From: JAGVGT01 sp963807225
GTDB lineage: Bacteria; Desulfobacterota; Desulfobulbia; Desulfobulbales; JAGXFP01
Length of the DNA stretch: 64,000 nucleotides
Assembly: GCA_963807225.1 (NCBI GenBank)
Contig: CAWEAD010000005.1
Coordinates: 930,001-994,000, forward strand
Reading direction: 5' to 3'
Under the pieces are notes generated by a model that did not search any database, was not told where the DNA came from, and was given only the letters and a program-made list of their open reading frames with translations. Positions within the stretch are counted from its first letter, which is position 1; every line of letters starts with the position of its first letter. Of the stretch, positions 51,575-61,304 are shown piece after piece. A program made the position numbers and the translations under genes.

Positions 51575-51890
51575 GGCTGCTGTGATTCACACCCTTAACC
51601 GGATAACCTACCCGGGTGGTTCTCATCAACCAGCCTCCTGCGGGGCATTTTATTCCCCCCTTTTTAATAAAATAAGAATTGTGGTGTCGGTTGTCATCCT
51701 CTCCGACAAAATATTGCCAGATCCCCTTGGCTCCGACCCGCGATCAAGATTCGGCGACAGCAACATTACGATCCATCTCTTTGGTAAAGTTAGGGGTGGA
51801 GTTCTCGTTACCCGTGCATTATTATCCGTGCTTTGATTGCGTCAGAAGTCGGACTGCTTCAAGTCTGAGTAGGTTCGCGGAGCAGAAGAG
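51575..51890. other. Intergenic region between small ORF and BTAD regulator
   Basis: About 315 bases, presumably promoters for the divergent small transcript and the large regulator gene. It contains an A/T-rich run at 51656-51675 and a TACCCGGGTGGTT segment near 51608. No riboswitch or known RNA was recognised. Confidence 0.4.
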
Positions 51891-54800
51891 ATGAGCCCCG
51901 AAGATAAATCCGTATATAGCGCCGTTGTGCTGCCGGCCAAATTATCGGTGCCCCGCTCCCGGGTCTGGGTGAATCGCGAGCGTTTGTTTACCCGGTTGGA
52001 CGAGATGCGGCGACACCCCCTGGTCTGGATCTCGGCCCCGGCCGGATCCGGCAAAACCATCCTCACCGCCAGCTATCTGCATTATCGCGGAGGAACTCTT
52101 CTCTGGTACAACCTCGATGCCGGCGACAGCGATCCGGCTTCCTTTATCTATTATTTGCGGCTCGGGACCAAAAGTCTTCTCCCAGAGTCCGAGTTCTCCC
52201 TACCCAGCCTGACACCCGAGCATCGCCCGGCACTGGATCTATTCGCCGCCGGATTTTTCCGTGAACTTTATCGGGCCTTTCCGGGAGGCTTGGCCCTGGT
52301 CCTCGATAACATCCAGGACGTGGAACCGGCCGATGATTTTCTGTTGCTGCTGAAAGGGGCGGTGCGGGAGGCACCGGAGGGAGTTCGGCTTTTTGGTCTG
52401 AGCCGCGCCGAGCCGCCCGCACCCTTGAGCCGCCTGATGGTAAACGGCAAGATCGGGGCGCTGCGTGGGGATGAACTGAAATGGACCATAAGCGAAGCGG
52501 GCGAACTGGCGCCCCTGGTGTCCAGCCAGAAGATCTCTCCCGAAACCTTGGCGGCTGTGGCGGAGAAAACCGAAGGCTGGGTGGCCGGCCTGGTTCTACT
52601 GCTGCAAAACCTCGGCGACCGGTCATTGTCCGCCGGGGCTGCCGAACTGGCCGGCAACCAGACCCTGTTGTTCAACTACTTCGCCGGTGAGATTCTGGCC
52701 GGGCTGGCGGATAGGGAGCGCGACTTTTTACTGCGGACGGCCTTTCTCCCTACGGTTTCGACGGCAGTTGCCGCCGCACTGACCGGGGAAGAGGAGGCGG
52801 GCCTGTTGCTGGAAGAACTGGTCGGCAGAAACTATTTTACGGTCAAGCTCCAGGCGGAGCGGGATACCTATCGCTATCACCCCTTATTTCAAGATTTTCT
52901 TCGGCATCAGGCCCGCCGGATGATACCTGCCGCCGATTTGGAGGATTTGCAGCGCCGGGCCGCCACTCTTCTGCAGGAAAGCGGTGACGGAGAAGCGGCC
53001 GTCCCCATGTTGATCGAGGTCAAAGACTGGCCGGCTCTGGCCGCGCTCCTGGCTGAAATCGGCCCGCATCTAATTGCCACCGGCCGTCATCTGATTCTGC
53101 AAGAATGGTTGGCTGGGGTGCCGCGCGAGGTTCTTAACGATTTACCCTGGCTCCTGTACTGGCAAGCGTTGGCGCTGATGCCGGTGGATTTCGCCACCAG
53201 CCACCAGCTTTTTGCCGGCGCCTTCGAGCATTTTCTGGCCGGGGGCGAGGCAATCGGCAGTGCCTTGGCCTGGGCCGGGGCGGTGGAAACCATTGTCCAT
53301 TCCCTCAGTCATACGGAGCGGCTGGACCTTTGGCATGACCGTCTGGATCTGTTGCAGCAGCGCTTTGCCCTGGACAATAATCCGGAGTTGCGGTTCAGTA
53401 TGGCGCCGCAGGTGGTATCGATTTACGCCTTGCGCGGCCGAATGGGTCAGGAGGCGGAAAAATGGCTGGCAACCACACGGGAGATTTTGGATCTGCCGGT
53501 CGATGCCACCCAACGGATCATGGCCTCCTTCGCCCTGGTCGCCCTCTTCCACTGGTCCGGCCAGCCGGCCCGTTCGGCGCCTATTCTTCAGCAGCAGGAA
53601 CTGATTCTGGCCGAGGGTGCGGTCACTCCTCTGGCCACCATCATCACCAAGCTCTGTAAGGCCTGGTTCAGTTGGATCTACGGCCGTTTTGACGATTGCC
53701 GCCAAGCCATTCGCGATGGCCTGGTCATCGTCGATCGGACCGGGGTCCAGCACTGGACCTTTATCCTGGTGGTCCAGGGGATCACTAATGCCCTGGTGCA
53801 GAACAAGCTGCCGGAAGCGGAGCAGTTCCTCGAGCGTTTGCAGCCCCTCTACCACTATGCCCGTGACATGGACCGCGCCTACCACCACAACGAGATGGGC
53901 TGGCTGGAATTGCTCAAGGGGAGACCCGAGCACGCCTTGCACCAGCAGCAGATCGCCGTGGAACTGGCCGAGTCGGTGGCGGCCCCTTTTGTTATTGCCG
54001 AAACCTGTTTCGGCCTTTCCCAGGCCTATCACGCCCTCGGGCAATTCGAGCTGGCCGAGGAATATCTGGCCCGAACCAGAAAGGAGGGGGAGCTTTATGG
54101 CGGCAGCCAGACCCTGGCCTTCCAATGCGGGATGGTCGAGGCTTTTTACCGACTGGAGGCGGGTGACGAAAAGGCCACCGCCGTCGTCCTGGCCCGGACC
54201 TTTGTCCAGGCCAAGGTCCGGGGGCATTCCGCTTTTGCCTGGTGGCGCCAGGAGGTCATCGGTCGGCTTTGCCTGTTTGCCCTGGAACATGAGATCGAGT
54301 CTGGTTTTACCCGCAATCTGATCCGGCAGTTTGCGGTAGCCCCCCCGGCCGAGGCGGTTGGCAGTGAGAAATGGCCCTGGCCGGTGCGGATTCGCACCCT
54401 GGGAACCTTCGCGGTGATCGTCGAAGACAGGCCGCTGACCTTCGATCGCAAGGCCCAGAAGAAACCGCTGGAACTGCTCAAGGCCATTGTCGCTTTGGGT
54501 GGGCTGGAGGTGCCGACGGCAAAGCTGGAGGAAATTCTCTGGCCCGAAGCCGACGGCGACCTGGCCCAGCAGAACCTGAAAGCGGCAGTGCACCGGCTGC
54601 GCAAGCTGGTGGGGCCGCAGACGGTGCTCCTTTCAGACGGCCGGGTGAGTCTGGCGCGGGACAGCTGCTGCCTGGATCTCTGGAATTTCGAGGCCACTCT
54701 CGCCCGCCTGGAACAGGTGTCGTCGCACTTTGAATCGGTGCCGCGGGCCTGCGCCCGGATGAAAGAGCTCTACGCCGGTGATTTTCTCGCGGGGGAGAAC

Positions 54801-55136
54801 GCCGCCCCATGGCTGATCGCTCCCCGGGAAAGGCTGAGGGCTCGATTCCTGGCGGCACTGGAGCAGCTCGGCTCCGCCATGCTTGCCGAGGGAATGGCCG
54901 ATAAAGCCCGCGAATGCTATGAACACGGGTTGACCATCGACCCCCTCGTCGAGCAGTTCTATCGAGGCTTGATGCGATGTTATTGGCATCTCGACCGTCC
55001 GGCCGAGGTGCAAACCACCCTGACCCGCTGCCGCCAGTTGCTGCGCACCTCCCTGGGGCTGCAGTGTTCCGCCGCCACAGAAGCGTTGGCGGTCAATCCC
55101 GCGCTTTCGGCTCCAGCCGGCAAGAAAAAATTCTGA
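51891..55136 (+). CDS. MalT-like ATPase with C-terminal OmpR-type wHTH and BTAD domains
   Basis: A 1081-residue transcription regulator. The N-terminal NTPase (STAND type) has Walker A SAPAGSGKTILTASYL near residue 47, and LWYNLDAGDSDPASFIYYLR matching the MalT family. A long helical TPR-like region (about 350-810) follows. The C-terminal 240 residues are a winged-helix domain, TLGTFAVIVEDRPLTF through NLKAAVHRLRKLVG, and a bacterial transcriptional activator domain (BTAD, about 940-1070), RERLRARFLAALEQLG. BTAD regulators of the SARP/DnrI type activate clusters when the STAND ATPase binds its ligand. It lies directly upstream of the large surface-protein genes and is the best candidate to switch them on. 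Confidence 0.93.
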   Translation: MSPEDKSVYSAVVLPAKLSVPRSRVWVNRERLFTRLDEMRRHPLVWISAPAGSGKTILTASYLHYRGGTLLWYNLDAGDSDPASFIYYLRLGTKSLLPESEFSLPSLTPEHRPALDLFAAGFFRELYRAFPGGLALVLDNIQDVEPADDFLLLLKGAVREAPEGVRLFGLSRAEPPAPLSRLMVNGKIGALRGDELKWTISEAGELAPLVSSQKISPETLAAVAEKTEGWVAGLVLLLQNLGDRSLSAGAAELAGNQTLLFNYFAGEILAGLADRERDFLLRTAFLPTVSTAVAAALTGEEEAGLLLEELVGRNYFTVKLQAERDTYRYHPLFQDFLRHQARRMIPAADLEDLQRRAATLLQESGDGEAAVPMLIEVKDWPALAALLAEIGPHLIATGRHLILQEWLAGVPREVLNDLPWLLYWQALALMPVDFATSHQLFAGAFEHFLAGGEAIGSALAWAGAVETIVHSLSHTERLDLWHDRLDLLQQRFALDNNPELRFSMAPQVVSIYALRGRMGQEAEKWLATTREILDLPVDATQRIMASFALVALFHWSGQPARSAPILQQQELILAEGAVTPLATIITKLCKAWFSWIYGRFDDCRQAIRDGLVIVDRTGVQHWTFILVVQGITNALVQNKLPEAEQFLERLQPLYHYARDMDRAYHHNEMGWLELLKGRPEHALHQQQIAVELAESVAAPFVIAETCFGLSQAYHALGQFELAEEYLARTRKEGELYGGSQTLAFQCGMVEAFYRLEAGDEKATAVVLARTFVQAKVRGHSAFAWWRQEVIGRLCLFALEHEIESGFTRNLIRQFAVAPPAEAVGSEKWPWPVRIRTLGTFAVIVEDRPLTFDRKAQKKPLELLKAIVALGGLEVPTAKLEEILWPEADGDLAQQNLKAAVHRLRKLVGPQTVLLSDGRVSLARDSCCLDLWNFEATLARLEQVSSHFESVPRACARMKELYAGDFLAGENAAPWLIAPRERLRARFLAALEQLGSAMLAEGMADKARECYEHGLTIDPLVEQFYRGLMRCYWHLDRPAEVQTTLTRCRQLLRTSLGLQCSAATEALAVNPALSAPAGKKKF

Positions 55137-55186
55137 ATCCTCAATCCGTAACCCATCCGTAACCTCTCCGGCGCTATGGTGACACC

Positions 55187-55432
55187 ATGAGCTGCCATCC
55201 CGATCTGCCGGAAGAGCCGCAGACCATCCACAGTTATATCGTCCGCGTCTACCGCAGGTCCGACCTGGTCCTGGCCGGTATCGTGGAGGATTGCCTGGGA
55301 GGGCGCGAAGCGGTCTTTCATGGACCCGAAGAACTTTGGGAGGCGATCACCGGCTCCCTTCCAAACGCAAACATGGAATGTGAATCAACGAGTCAACGGT
55401 CTAACCGGAGGAGGAAGCGCGATGAAAGTTGA
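55187..55432 (+). CDS. Small conserved hypothetical protein following the regulator
   Basis: An 81-residue soluble protein starting MSCHPDLPEEPQTIHSYIVR, with VYRRSDLVLAGIVEDCLG and FHGPEELWEAITGSL further on. The tail overlaps the start of the next gene. It follows the BTAD regulator by 50 bases and is probably cotranscribed. The strand-helix pattern looks like a small alpha/beta protein, but there is no named family or motif. Its place between the regulator and the surface genes suggests a regulatory helper role, which is a guess. Confidence 0.65.
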   Translation: MSCHPDLPEEPQTIHSYIVRVYRRSDLVLAGIVEDCLGGREAVFHGPEELWEAITGSLPNANMECESTSQRSNRRRKRDES

Positions 55433-56546
55433 CGGAAGCATGGCGATACGTTGTGCGAGGTATATGCGGGTTGCGATCCTGGCCCTGGCGCTGACGTTGC
55501 CGGCCGGTTGCGGCGGCGGCGGGGGTGACACCCCCCTCCGGCATCGCCTCCGGGTGTCACCAACACCGCCCCGGTCGCCAATGCCGGCCCGGACCAGAAT
55601 GTGGCGACCGGCTCGCTGGTTACCCTGGACGGCAGCGGCAGCAGCGATGCGGACGGCGATTCCCTGAGCTATTCCTGGACCTTCACGACCAGGCCGGCCG
55701 GGAGCCTGGCAGTTCTTTCCGATCCGGCGGCGCCCAAACCGGCGTTCACCGCCGATATTGACGGCCAATACGCGGTAAGTCTGACGGTCAACGACGGGAC
55801 GGTGACCAGCGTCGCCGATTCGGTGAGGGTCACGGCAGCCACCAGCAATTCCGCCCCGGTGGCCAACGCCGGCCCGGACCAGAACGTGGCCACCGGCTCA
55901 GCGGTATTTCTGCTCGGCTCCAACAGCAGTGACGCCGATGGCGATCTTTTGACATACGCATGGGCGTTCACCGACAAACCCGCCGGCAGCTCGGCGACCT
56001 TGGTCAACGCCGAAACCTTCCGCCCCTCTTTCACCGCCGACCTGGACGGGCAATATGTGCTCAGCCTGATAGTCAACGACGGCACAGTGAACAGCGTACC
56101 GGACACGGTAACCGTCACCGCCGCCACTGCCAATTCCGCGCCGGTGGCCAACGCCGGTCCAGGACCAGAACGTTATTCTCGGCTCGCTCGTCACCCTGGA
56201 CGCCACCGGCAGTATGGACGCCGATGGTGATCAACTTACTTATTCCTGGATATTGACCGGCAAACCGAGCGGCAGTAACGCGGACTCTGACCGACGCCAA
56301 TACCGCCACCCCAGCTTTTATCGCCGATCTGGTTGGGCAATACGTGGCCAGCCTGACCGTCAACGATGGGACCGTCAACAGCGCAGTTGACACCGTGGCC
56401 ATCACCGCCGCCCTCCAGCAGTTGACCGTTGCACGCACTCTTCCCTAATCAAGGCGCAAAATGGAATGATTATCTAAAAGGAAAAAGTTATCCTCACCGC
56501 CACCGACACCGCCTGCAATGCCGCCACCGATGGCGGCAATGGGTGT
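55422..56546 (+). pseudogene. Frameshifted N-terminal part of a PKD-repeat surface lipoprotein
   Basis: After a GGAGGAGG ribosome-binding site, ATG 55422 starts a lipoprotein signal (ending LALTLPAGC). The frame then breaks near 55521-55536, at a G5 and C6 run, and the PKD-like repeats resume one base out of frame. Three 285-base repeats (55571, 55856, 56141) each encode APVANAGPDQNVATGS-type openings and end SLTVNDGTV. Further shifts occur near 56161 (extra A) and 56282-56284 (extra G). Then come shifts near 56440 and at an A5 run near 56481-56485, across a segment reading LFPNQGAKWNDYLK. Each shift is small, and downstream frames stay coding, so one gene originally continued into the beta-helix ORF at 56547. 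Confidence 0.78.
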
Positions 56547-58571
56547 GTGCACGGTGGGGAAATGCGGGTGGTGGAGTTTCCCGGCCGCAGCTCATGTGCC
56601 GGGTTCACCATCAGTGATGCGCTTGGTGCCTTCGACTGGACCTGCGACAGCAGTACCGGTACGGTACGGTTTATTTCAAACCTGAAGCTGGGTAAGAGTT
56701 TGTCGGATCTGATCGATTTCAACACTCCGGGCTGGAAGCAGAACTCGGTGACGGTTTCCGAAAACGGTAACGCTTTGGGGGTAAGCCCGGCTACGACCTG
56801 GTGGGCGAACCCGGTGACGGTTGATAATGATGGCGGGTCGCTTTACACGGCCGGGACGATTTACTTGGTGACCAATGATGCATTGAGTGCCGGTTACGCG
56901 ATCACAAATAATTCGGTCGGGTTGGTGGTCAAACCCGGGGTGATTGTCAATTGGCCGGGGGCCACCGGCACCGCCAGGGTTATTAGCGCCCAAGGGGTAA
57001 ATTTCATCTGGATCGAGGGAAGGGTCGATGCGGTCAATGCCGGCTACGGTGTCTTTCTGAACTCCGTGAAATTTTCACAGTTTAAGAAAGTTCAAGCGGA
57101 TAACGCGGTCTACGAAGGTATCCACTTGGCTTCTTCTGCGTTCAACAAGTTTTGTATGACGTCCGCCGGCAACAACAACGTCGGCATCTATATCATCAGT
57201 TCAAATAACAACCTGTTCGATTGGTATGTGTCCGCCAATAACAACAGTCATGACGGCGTATTTCTCTCGATGTCGTCGGACAACATGTTCAGGTCGCTTA
57301 CAGCCTCGTACAATACCTCTTCCGGAGTTGATCTGTATAGTACGGCGGATCGCAACGTTTTCAAAGACGTGAGGGTTATAAACAACGGCGGTAAAGGGAT
57401 TGATCTCAACTCAGGGAACGCCAACGCATTTTCGTTGGTTCACGCTGTCGATAACGCCGATTCCGGGGTGTACATCTATTCCACTTCCGGTTCGAACAAG
57501 ATTGAAAACGTGGTGGCCAGCAATAACGGGGTTGACGGCATAACCATCAACGGCAGTAACGGTAATATTCTCAGCCAGGTCATGTCGAGCAACAACCATT
57601 CCATCGGGGTTTATCTATACAACAGCCGAGATAACAGCCTGGCTGAGATAACGGCAACGAATAACGGCATCCATGGTCTTTATCTAGGTGCTTCCCCCCG
57701 CAACGTCTTTCAACGCGTAACCTCGGTGAATAACGCCGAAGCCGGGATCCTGCTCAATAGCTCCGGTGGTAATACCTTCGCGGAGGTCACCGCCAATAAC
57801 AATTTGGTCGGAGTTGAGCTGGCATCCTCCTCCAGCAACACCTTCTCGGGAACCATGGCAACCGATAATGGCAATATCGGTTACTTCCTCGCCCTTTCCT
57901 CGAACAACTATTTCACCGACCTGCTGAGAAGAGGCTATAACGGCACTTCTTCCGCGGGAAACTGCGTGATTTCCCTGGGAACAAACCCCGGCTTGAATAA
58001 TGATTGTTCGCCGCAGGGAATCTCGGATTTCCCGTATAACTCGAATATATATTTGGTGGAAAACTCCTTCGTCGGTAAGGTCGTGACCGAGGATGCAAGC
58101 AATTTCTCGGATACCAACGGTGCCGCCTCTTCTCCTGCAAGTGTAAGTTCGAATCCACTGGGATGGACGATTTTCGACAATTCATACCGGACTTGGGGTC
58201 TTGATGGTTCCGCCTTTCCGAGCGCCGACCACCGGGGTCGGTGGGTAACCGGAACTGGACGTATTTGGGACTGGTCCAAGGCCTCTTCCGGCAGTTGGCT
58301 GCCCACTGGCCTGGCATTGCCCAACGGCAACAATGTCCTCACCCATACCTGGTCGGATGACTCCACCACCACCTTCCTGCGCCGGACGGTGGAGATCCAG
58401 AGCGATTCCATCGGCAACGACAACACCCTGTGCGAGTCAGGAGAGGCCTGTCTTTTCACCTGGAATCTCGGCAGCTACCAGGGGCACGGCACCCTGGTCA
58501 GCGCCGGGAGTTTTACCGCCGGTACATTGACCGGTATAACCTTGAAAAAATATGAGACCAACGGTCGGTGA
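56547..58571 (+). CDS. Parallel beta-helix surface protein (C-terminal part of the frameshifted gene)
   Basis: An intact frame of 674 residues without its own signal peptide, opening from GTG 56547; in-frame protein-like sequence already runs upstream from 56478. Residues 1-130 are a cysteine-containing domain (GGEMRVVEFPGRSSCAGFTI, LSDLIDFNTPGWKQNSVTV). Residues ~150-470 are a right-handed parallel beta-helix of NosD/PbH1 type with repeats such as SSNNNLFDWYVSANNNSHDG and NNLVGVELASSSSNTFSG. The last 120 residues carry CESGEACLFTWNLGSYQGHG, a module found again in a fragment at 61305-61433. The product is exported only if joined to the lipoprotein start, so function on its own is doubtful. 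Confidence 0.8.
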   Translation: MHGGEMRVVEFPGRSSCAGFTISDALGAFDWTCDSSTGTVRFISNLKLGKSLSDLIDFNTPGWKQNSVTVSENGNALGVSPATTWWANPVTVDNDGGSLYTAGTIYLVTNDALSAGYAITNNSVGLVVKPGVIVNWPGATGTARVISAQGVNFIWIEGRVDAVNAGYGVFLNSVKFSQFKKVQADNAVYEGIHLASSAFNKFCMTSAGNNNVGIYIISSNNNLFDWYVSANNNSHDGVFLSMSSDNMFRSLTASYNTSSGVDLYSTADRNVFKDVRVINNGGKGIDLNSGNANAFSLVHAVDNADSGVYIYSTSGSNKIENVVASNNGVDGITINGSNGNILSQVMSSNNHSIGVYLYNSRDNSLAEITATNNGIHGLYLGASPRNVFQRVTSVNNAEAGILLNSSGGNTFAEVTANNNLVGVELASSSSNTFSGTMATDNGNIGYFLALSSNNYFTDLLRRGYNGTSSAGNCVISLGTNPGLNNDCSPQGISDFPYNSNIYLVENSFVGKVVTEDASNFSDTNGAASSPASVSSNPLGWTIFDNSYRTWGLDGSAFPSADHRGRWVTGTGRIWDWSKASSGSWLPTGLALPNGNNVLTHTWSDDSTTTFLRRTVEIQSDSIGNDNTLCESGEACLFTWNLGSYQGHGTLVSAGSFTAGTLTGITLKKYETNGR

Positions 58572-58630
58572 ACCGCAACCGACTGTAGAGAATAGATATT
58601 CAAGCAGATAAAGAGAGGGAGGAACAACAA

Positions 58631-59449
58631 ATGAAAAAATGCAATCGACGATGTCGCAATAATTTGACGATCTTTCTGGTCCTTTGTGTGGCGGGATTGC
58701 TTGCGGCCTGCGGTGGCGGGGGTGAGGGCAGTTCTGTCAATCCGGGCGACCAGACCCCGCCAAGCAATCCGCAAGCCCTTGATGCCACGATCGTTTCCGC
58801 CAATCGGGTCGATCTGACCTGGACTGTCGCGGTGGATGACGCGGGCGTCGCCGGATATCATGTCTATTGCAACAACGCCTACTTGGCGACAACCGTCACC
58901 CCTGTCTATCCGGCTACGGGGCTGAGAGAAGCGACCTCCTACTGCTTTTCGGTGACGGCCTACGACGCGGCCGGGAACGAGTCCGGCCACAGTGACGAGG
59001 TTTGCCTCATGACTCCGGCGTCGCCGGGCGACACCCAAGCCCCGGAGGCCCCGGCCGGTCTGGCGGTAACGGCGGTTTCGTCGAGTCAGATCGACCTGTC
59101 CTGGGGCGCTTCGACGGATGATTCCGGGGTGGCCGGATACAAGGTTTACCGGGCGGGAATCTTTCTTCAGACGGTCACTGCCGGCACTGCGACGACCGAC
59201 CTCGGTTTGTCCCCCAATACGGCCTACTGCTACCAGGTGGCGGCTTTCGACGCCGCCGGGAACGAATCCGCCCAAAGTGCCCAAAGCTGCGCCACCACCT
59301 TTGCGGCGACCGATACCGAGCCCCCGACAACGCCGGCCGGACTGAACGCCACAGCGGCATCCTCCAGCCAGATCGATCTCGCCTGGACAGTGCCACGGAC
59401 AATGTCGAGGTCAGCGGCTACAAAATCTACCGTGACGCCCTATTCCTGA
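58631..59449 (+). CDS. Fibronectin III lipoprotein, N-terminal part (frameshifted gene)
   Basis: A 272-residue frame. The signal peptide ends in LLAACGGGG, so the protein is a lipoprotein. Three fibronectin type III-like repeats of about 85-90 residues follow, recognised by RVDLTWTVAVDDAGVAGYHV, SSQIDLSWGASTDDSGVAG and a third that is cut. The frame breaks near 59390, where TGGACAGTGCCACGG lacks one base compared with the sister repeats, and the correct sequence continues at 59455 in another frame. One base restores the reading frame to the kelch-repeat protein, so this is probably one gene. GGGAGGAAC precedes the ATG. Confidence 0.75.
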   Translation: MKKCNRRCRNNLTIFLVLCVAGLLAACGGGGEGSSVNPGDQTPPSNPQALDATIVSANRVDLTWTVAVDDAGVAGYHVYCNNAYLATTVTPVYPATGLREATSYCFSVTAYDAAGNESGHSDEVCLMTPASPGDTQAPEAPAGLAVTAVSSSQIDLSWGASTDDSGVAGYKVYRAGIFLQTVTAGTATTDLGLSPNTAYCYQVAAFDAAGNESAQSAQSCATTFAATDTEPPTTPAGLNATAASSSQIDLAWTVPRTMSRSAATKSTVTPYS

Positions 59450-59454
59450 AGGTC

Positions 59455-61200
59455 GTGACGTCCGGCAACTTGACCAGCGATTCCGGCCTGAGTGCCAGCA
59501 CCAACTATTGCTACCAAGTTTCTGCCCTGGACGCCGCCGGCAACGAGTCGGCGCAAAGCAGCCAGGCCTGCGCAACGACCGAGGCGCCCCCGCCGACGGT
59601 CCCAGCCGCCCCGGCCAATCTGGCGGCCGTGGCGGTTTCCAGCTCTTCCATCAATCTGTCGTGGGAGGATCATTCCAGCAACGAGACCGGGTTCAGGATC
59701 GAGCAGAGTACTTCCCAGACCAGCGGATTTGCCGTGATCGCCACCGTGGGGGCGGACGTCACCAACTACCCCTGTAGCGGATTGAGCCCGGCGCAGACCT
59801 ATTACTACCGGGTCCGTGCCGTCAACACCGTCGGCTATTCGGACTACACCAACACGGCCAGCGCCATGACCCAGGCGGCACCGCCGGCGGCACCATCCAA
59901 TCTCTCGGCTAGCGCCGCCTCCAGTTCCAGTATCAACCTGAGCTGGAGCGATCTCTCCAGCAACGAAACCGGATTCGAGATCTATCGCAGCACCTCTGCC
60001 AGCAGCGGCTTTCTCTGGATCAAAAGCCTGGGGGCCAACAGCACCAACTACACCGACAGCGACCTGTCCCCCTCAACGACTTACTACTACAAGCTCAGGG
60101 CCTACAACTCCGTTGGTTTTTCGGCCTTTACGAATACCGCCTCCACTCTGACCCAGGCCGCCTGGCTGGCCACCTCCACTGCCGCCGCGCCGACCGAACG
60201 TCAACTGTATACCGCCGTCTGGTCGGGTTCGAAGATGATCGTCTGGGGCGGCGAGAGCGCCACGAGTCTTCTCAACACCGGCGGCATCTACGATCCCGCA
60301 AGCAACTCCTGGAGCCCGACCAACACCACCAATGCGCCGGCGGCACGGCGTCAGCACTCGGCGGTGTGGACCGGATCGGAAATGATCGTCTGGGGGGGCT
60401 GGAACGGGGTCAACCGGTTCAACACCGGCGGCAGGTTCAATCCCGCCACCGGCACCTGGACCGCAACCACCACGACCGGCGCACCCGCCGCGAGGTATGG
60501 CCATACTGCCGTCTGGGCCGGTTACTGGATGCTGGTCTGGGGCGGCAACGGCACCATTCTCTATCCTCTTGCCGGTCCCCTCAACACCGGTGCCATGTAC
60601 AACCCTTTCTACGATCAGTGGGTGACCATGGGTACCAGCGGCGTCCCTACGGCGAGAACCTACCATACCGCCGTCTGGACCGGTTCGGAGATGATCGTCT
60701 GGGGCGGCCTCGATGGTTCGGGCTTTGTCAACACCGGCGGCCGGTATGACTTCTCAGCGCAATCCTGGAGTGCCACGAACTTGATCGGTGCCCCTTCCGC
60801 CCGGGCCTACCATACAGCGGTCTGGACCGGCTCCAAGATGATCGTCTGGGGCGGCAATGGCCCCAACGGCGATCTCAATACCGGCGGCATCTATGACCCC
60901 GCCACCAATTCCTGGACGCCGACCAGCACGGTCAATGCGCCCGCCGCGAGAATGGACCATAGCGCCGTCTGGACCGGTTCGAAGATGATCGTCTGGGGCG
61001 GCGAGAGTGGCACGAGCTATCTCAACAGCGGCGGCATCTACGACCCCGCGACCAATACCTGGACCGCGCTTCCCACCATCGGGGCGCCTACCGGCAGAAT
61101 CGGGCATCAGTCTGTATGGACCGGATCAGAGATGATCGTCTGGGGCGGCACCAACAATGGTCCGCTCAAGACGGGCGGCGTGTACCTCTATGGCCAGTAG
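59455..61200 (+). CDS. Fibronectin III and seven kelch-like repeats (C-terminal part of the frameshifted gene)
   Basis: A 581-residue frame opening from a GTG, without a signal peptide. It first completes the third fibronectin III repeat, then has two more (SSSINLSWEDHSSNETGF; SSSINLSWSDLSSNETGF). The C-terminal 340 residues contain seven repeats of about 47 residues with a TAVWTGSKMIVWGG core, such as SAVWTGSEMIVWGG, TAVWAGYWMLVWGG and QSVWTGSEMIVWGG. Together these could close a seven-bladed beta-propeller. The DNA of the repeats is also very similar. This surface or secreted binding protein is joined upstream to a lipoprotein start by the frameshift at about 59390. Confidence 0.8.
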   Translation: MTSGNLTSDSGLSASTNYCYQVSALDAAGNESAQSSQACATTEAPPPTVPAAPANLAAVAVSSSSINLSWEDHSSNETGFRIEQSTSQTSGFAVIATVGADVTNYPCSGLSPAQTYYYRVRAVNTVGYSDYTNTASAMTQAAPPAAPSNLSASAASSSSINLSWSDLSSNETGFEIYRSTSASSGFLWIKSLGANSTNYTDSDLSPSTTYYYKLRAYNSVGFSAFTNTASTLTQAAWLATSTAAAPTERQLYTAVWSGSKMIVWGGESATSLLNTGGIYDPASNSWSPTNTTNAPAARRQHSAVWTGSEMIVWGGWNGVNRFNTGGRFNPATGTWTATTTTGAPAARYGHTAVWAGYWMLVWGGNGTILYPLAGPLNTGAMYNPFYDQWVTMGTSGVPTARTYHTAVWTGSEMIVWGGLDGSGFVNTGGRYDFSAQSWSATNLIGAPSARAYHTAVWTGSKMIVWGGNGPNGDLNTGGIYDPATNSWTPTSTVNAPAARMDHSAVWTGSKMIVWGGESGTSYLNSGGIYDPATNTWTALPTIGAPTGRIGHQSVWTGSEMIVWGGTNNGPLKTGGVYLYGQ

Positions 61201-61304
61201 CGTGCAGCGGAAAATACTTACTTGGCCATCGCGTAAACCCGGCACAGTGTTCCATCGCCTCAGCCGGCGGCCGCCGAGCGTCTGTGGATCAGGTGGACCT
61301 CTTC

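Noticed and set aside
53142..54593. Minus-strand ORF of 483 codons inside the BTAD regulator gene
   Set aside because: Antisense shadow; the plus-strand frame shows clear domains across the same region.
57150..57900. Short AT/GC-alternating repeats in the beta-helix gene as a CRISPR-like array
   Set aside because: They are coding repeats of a parallel beta-helix with irregular spacing and no conserved direct repeat.
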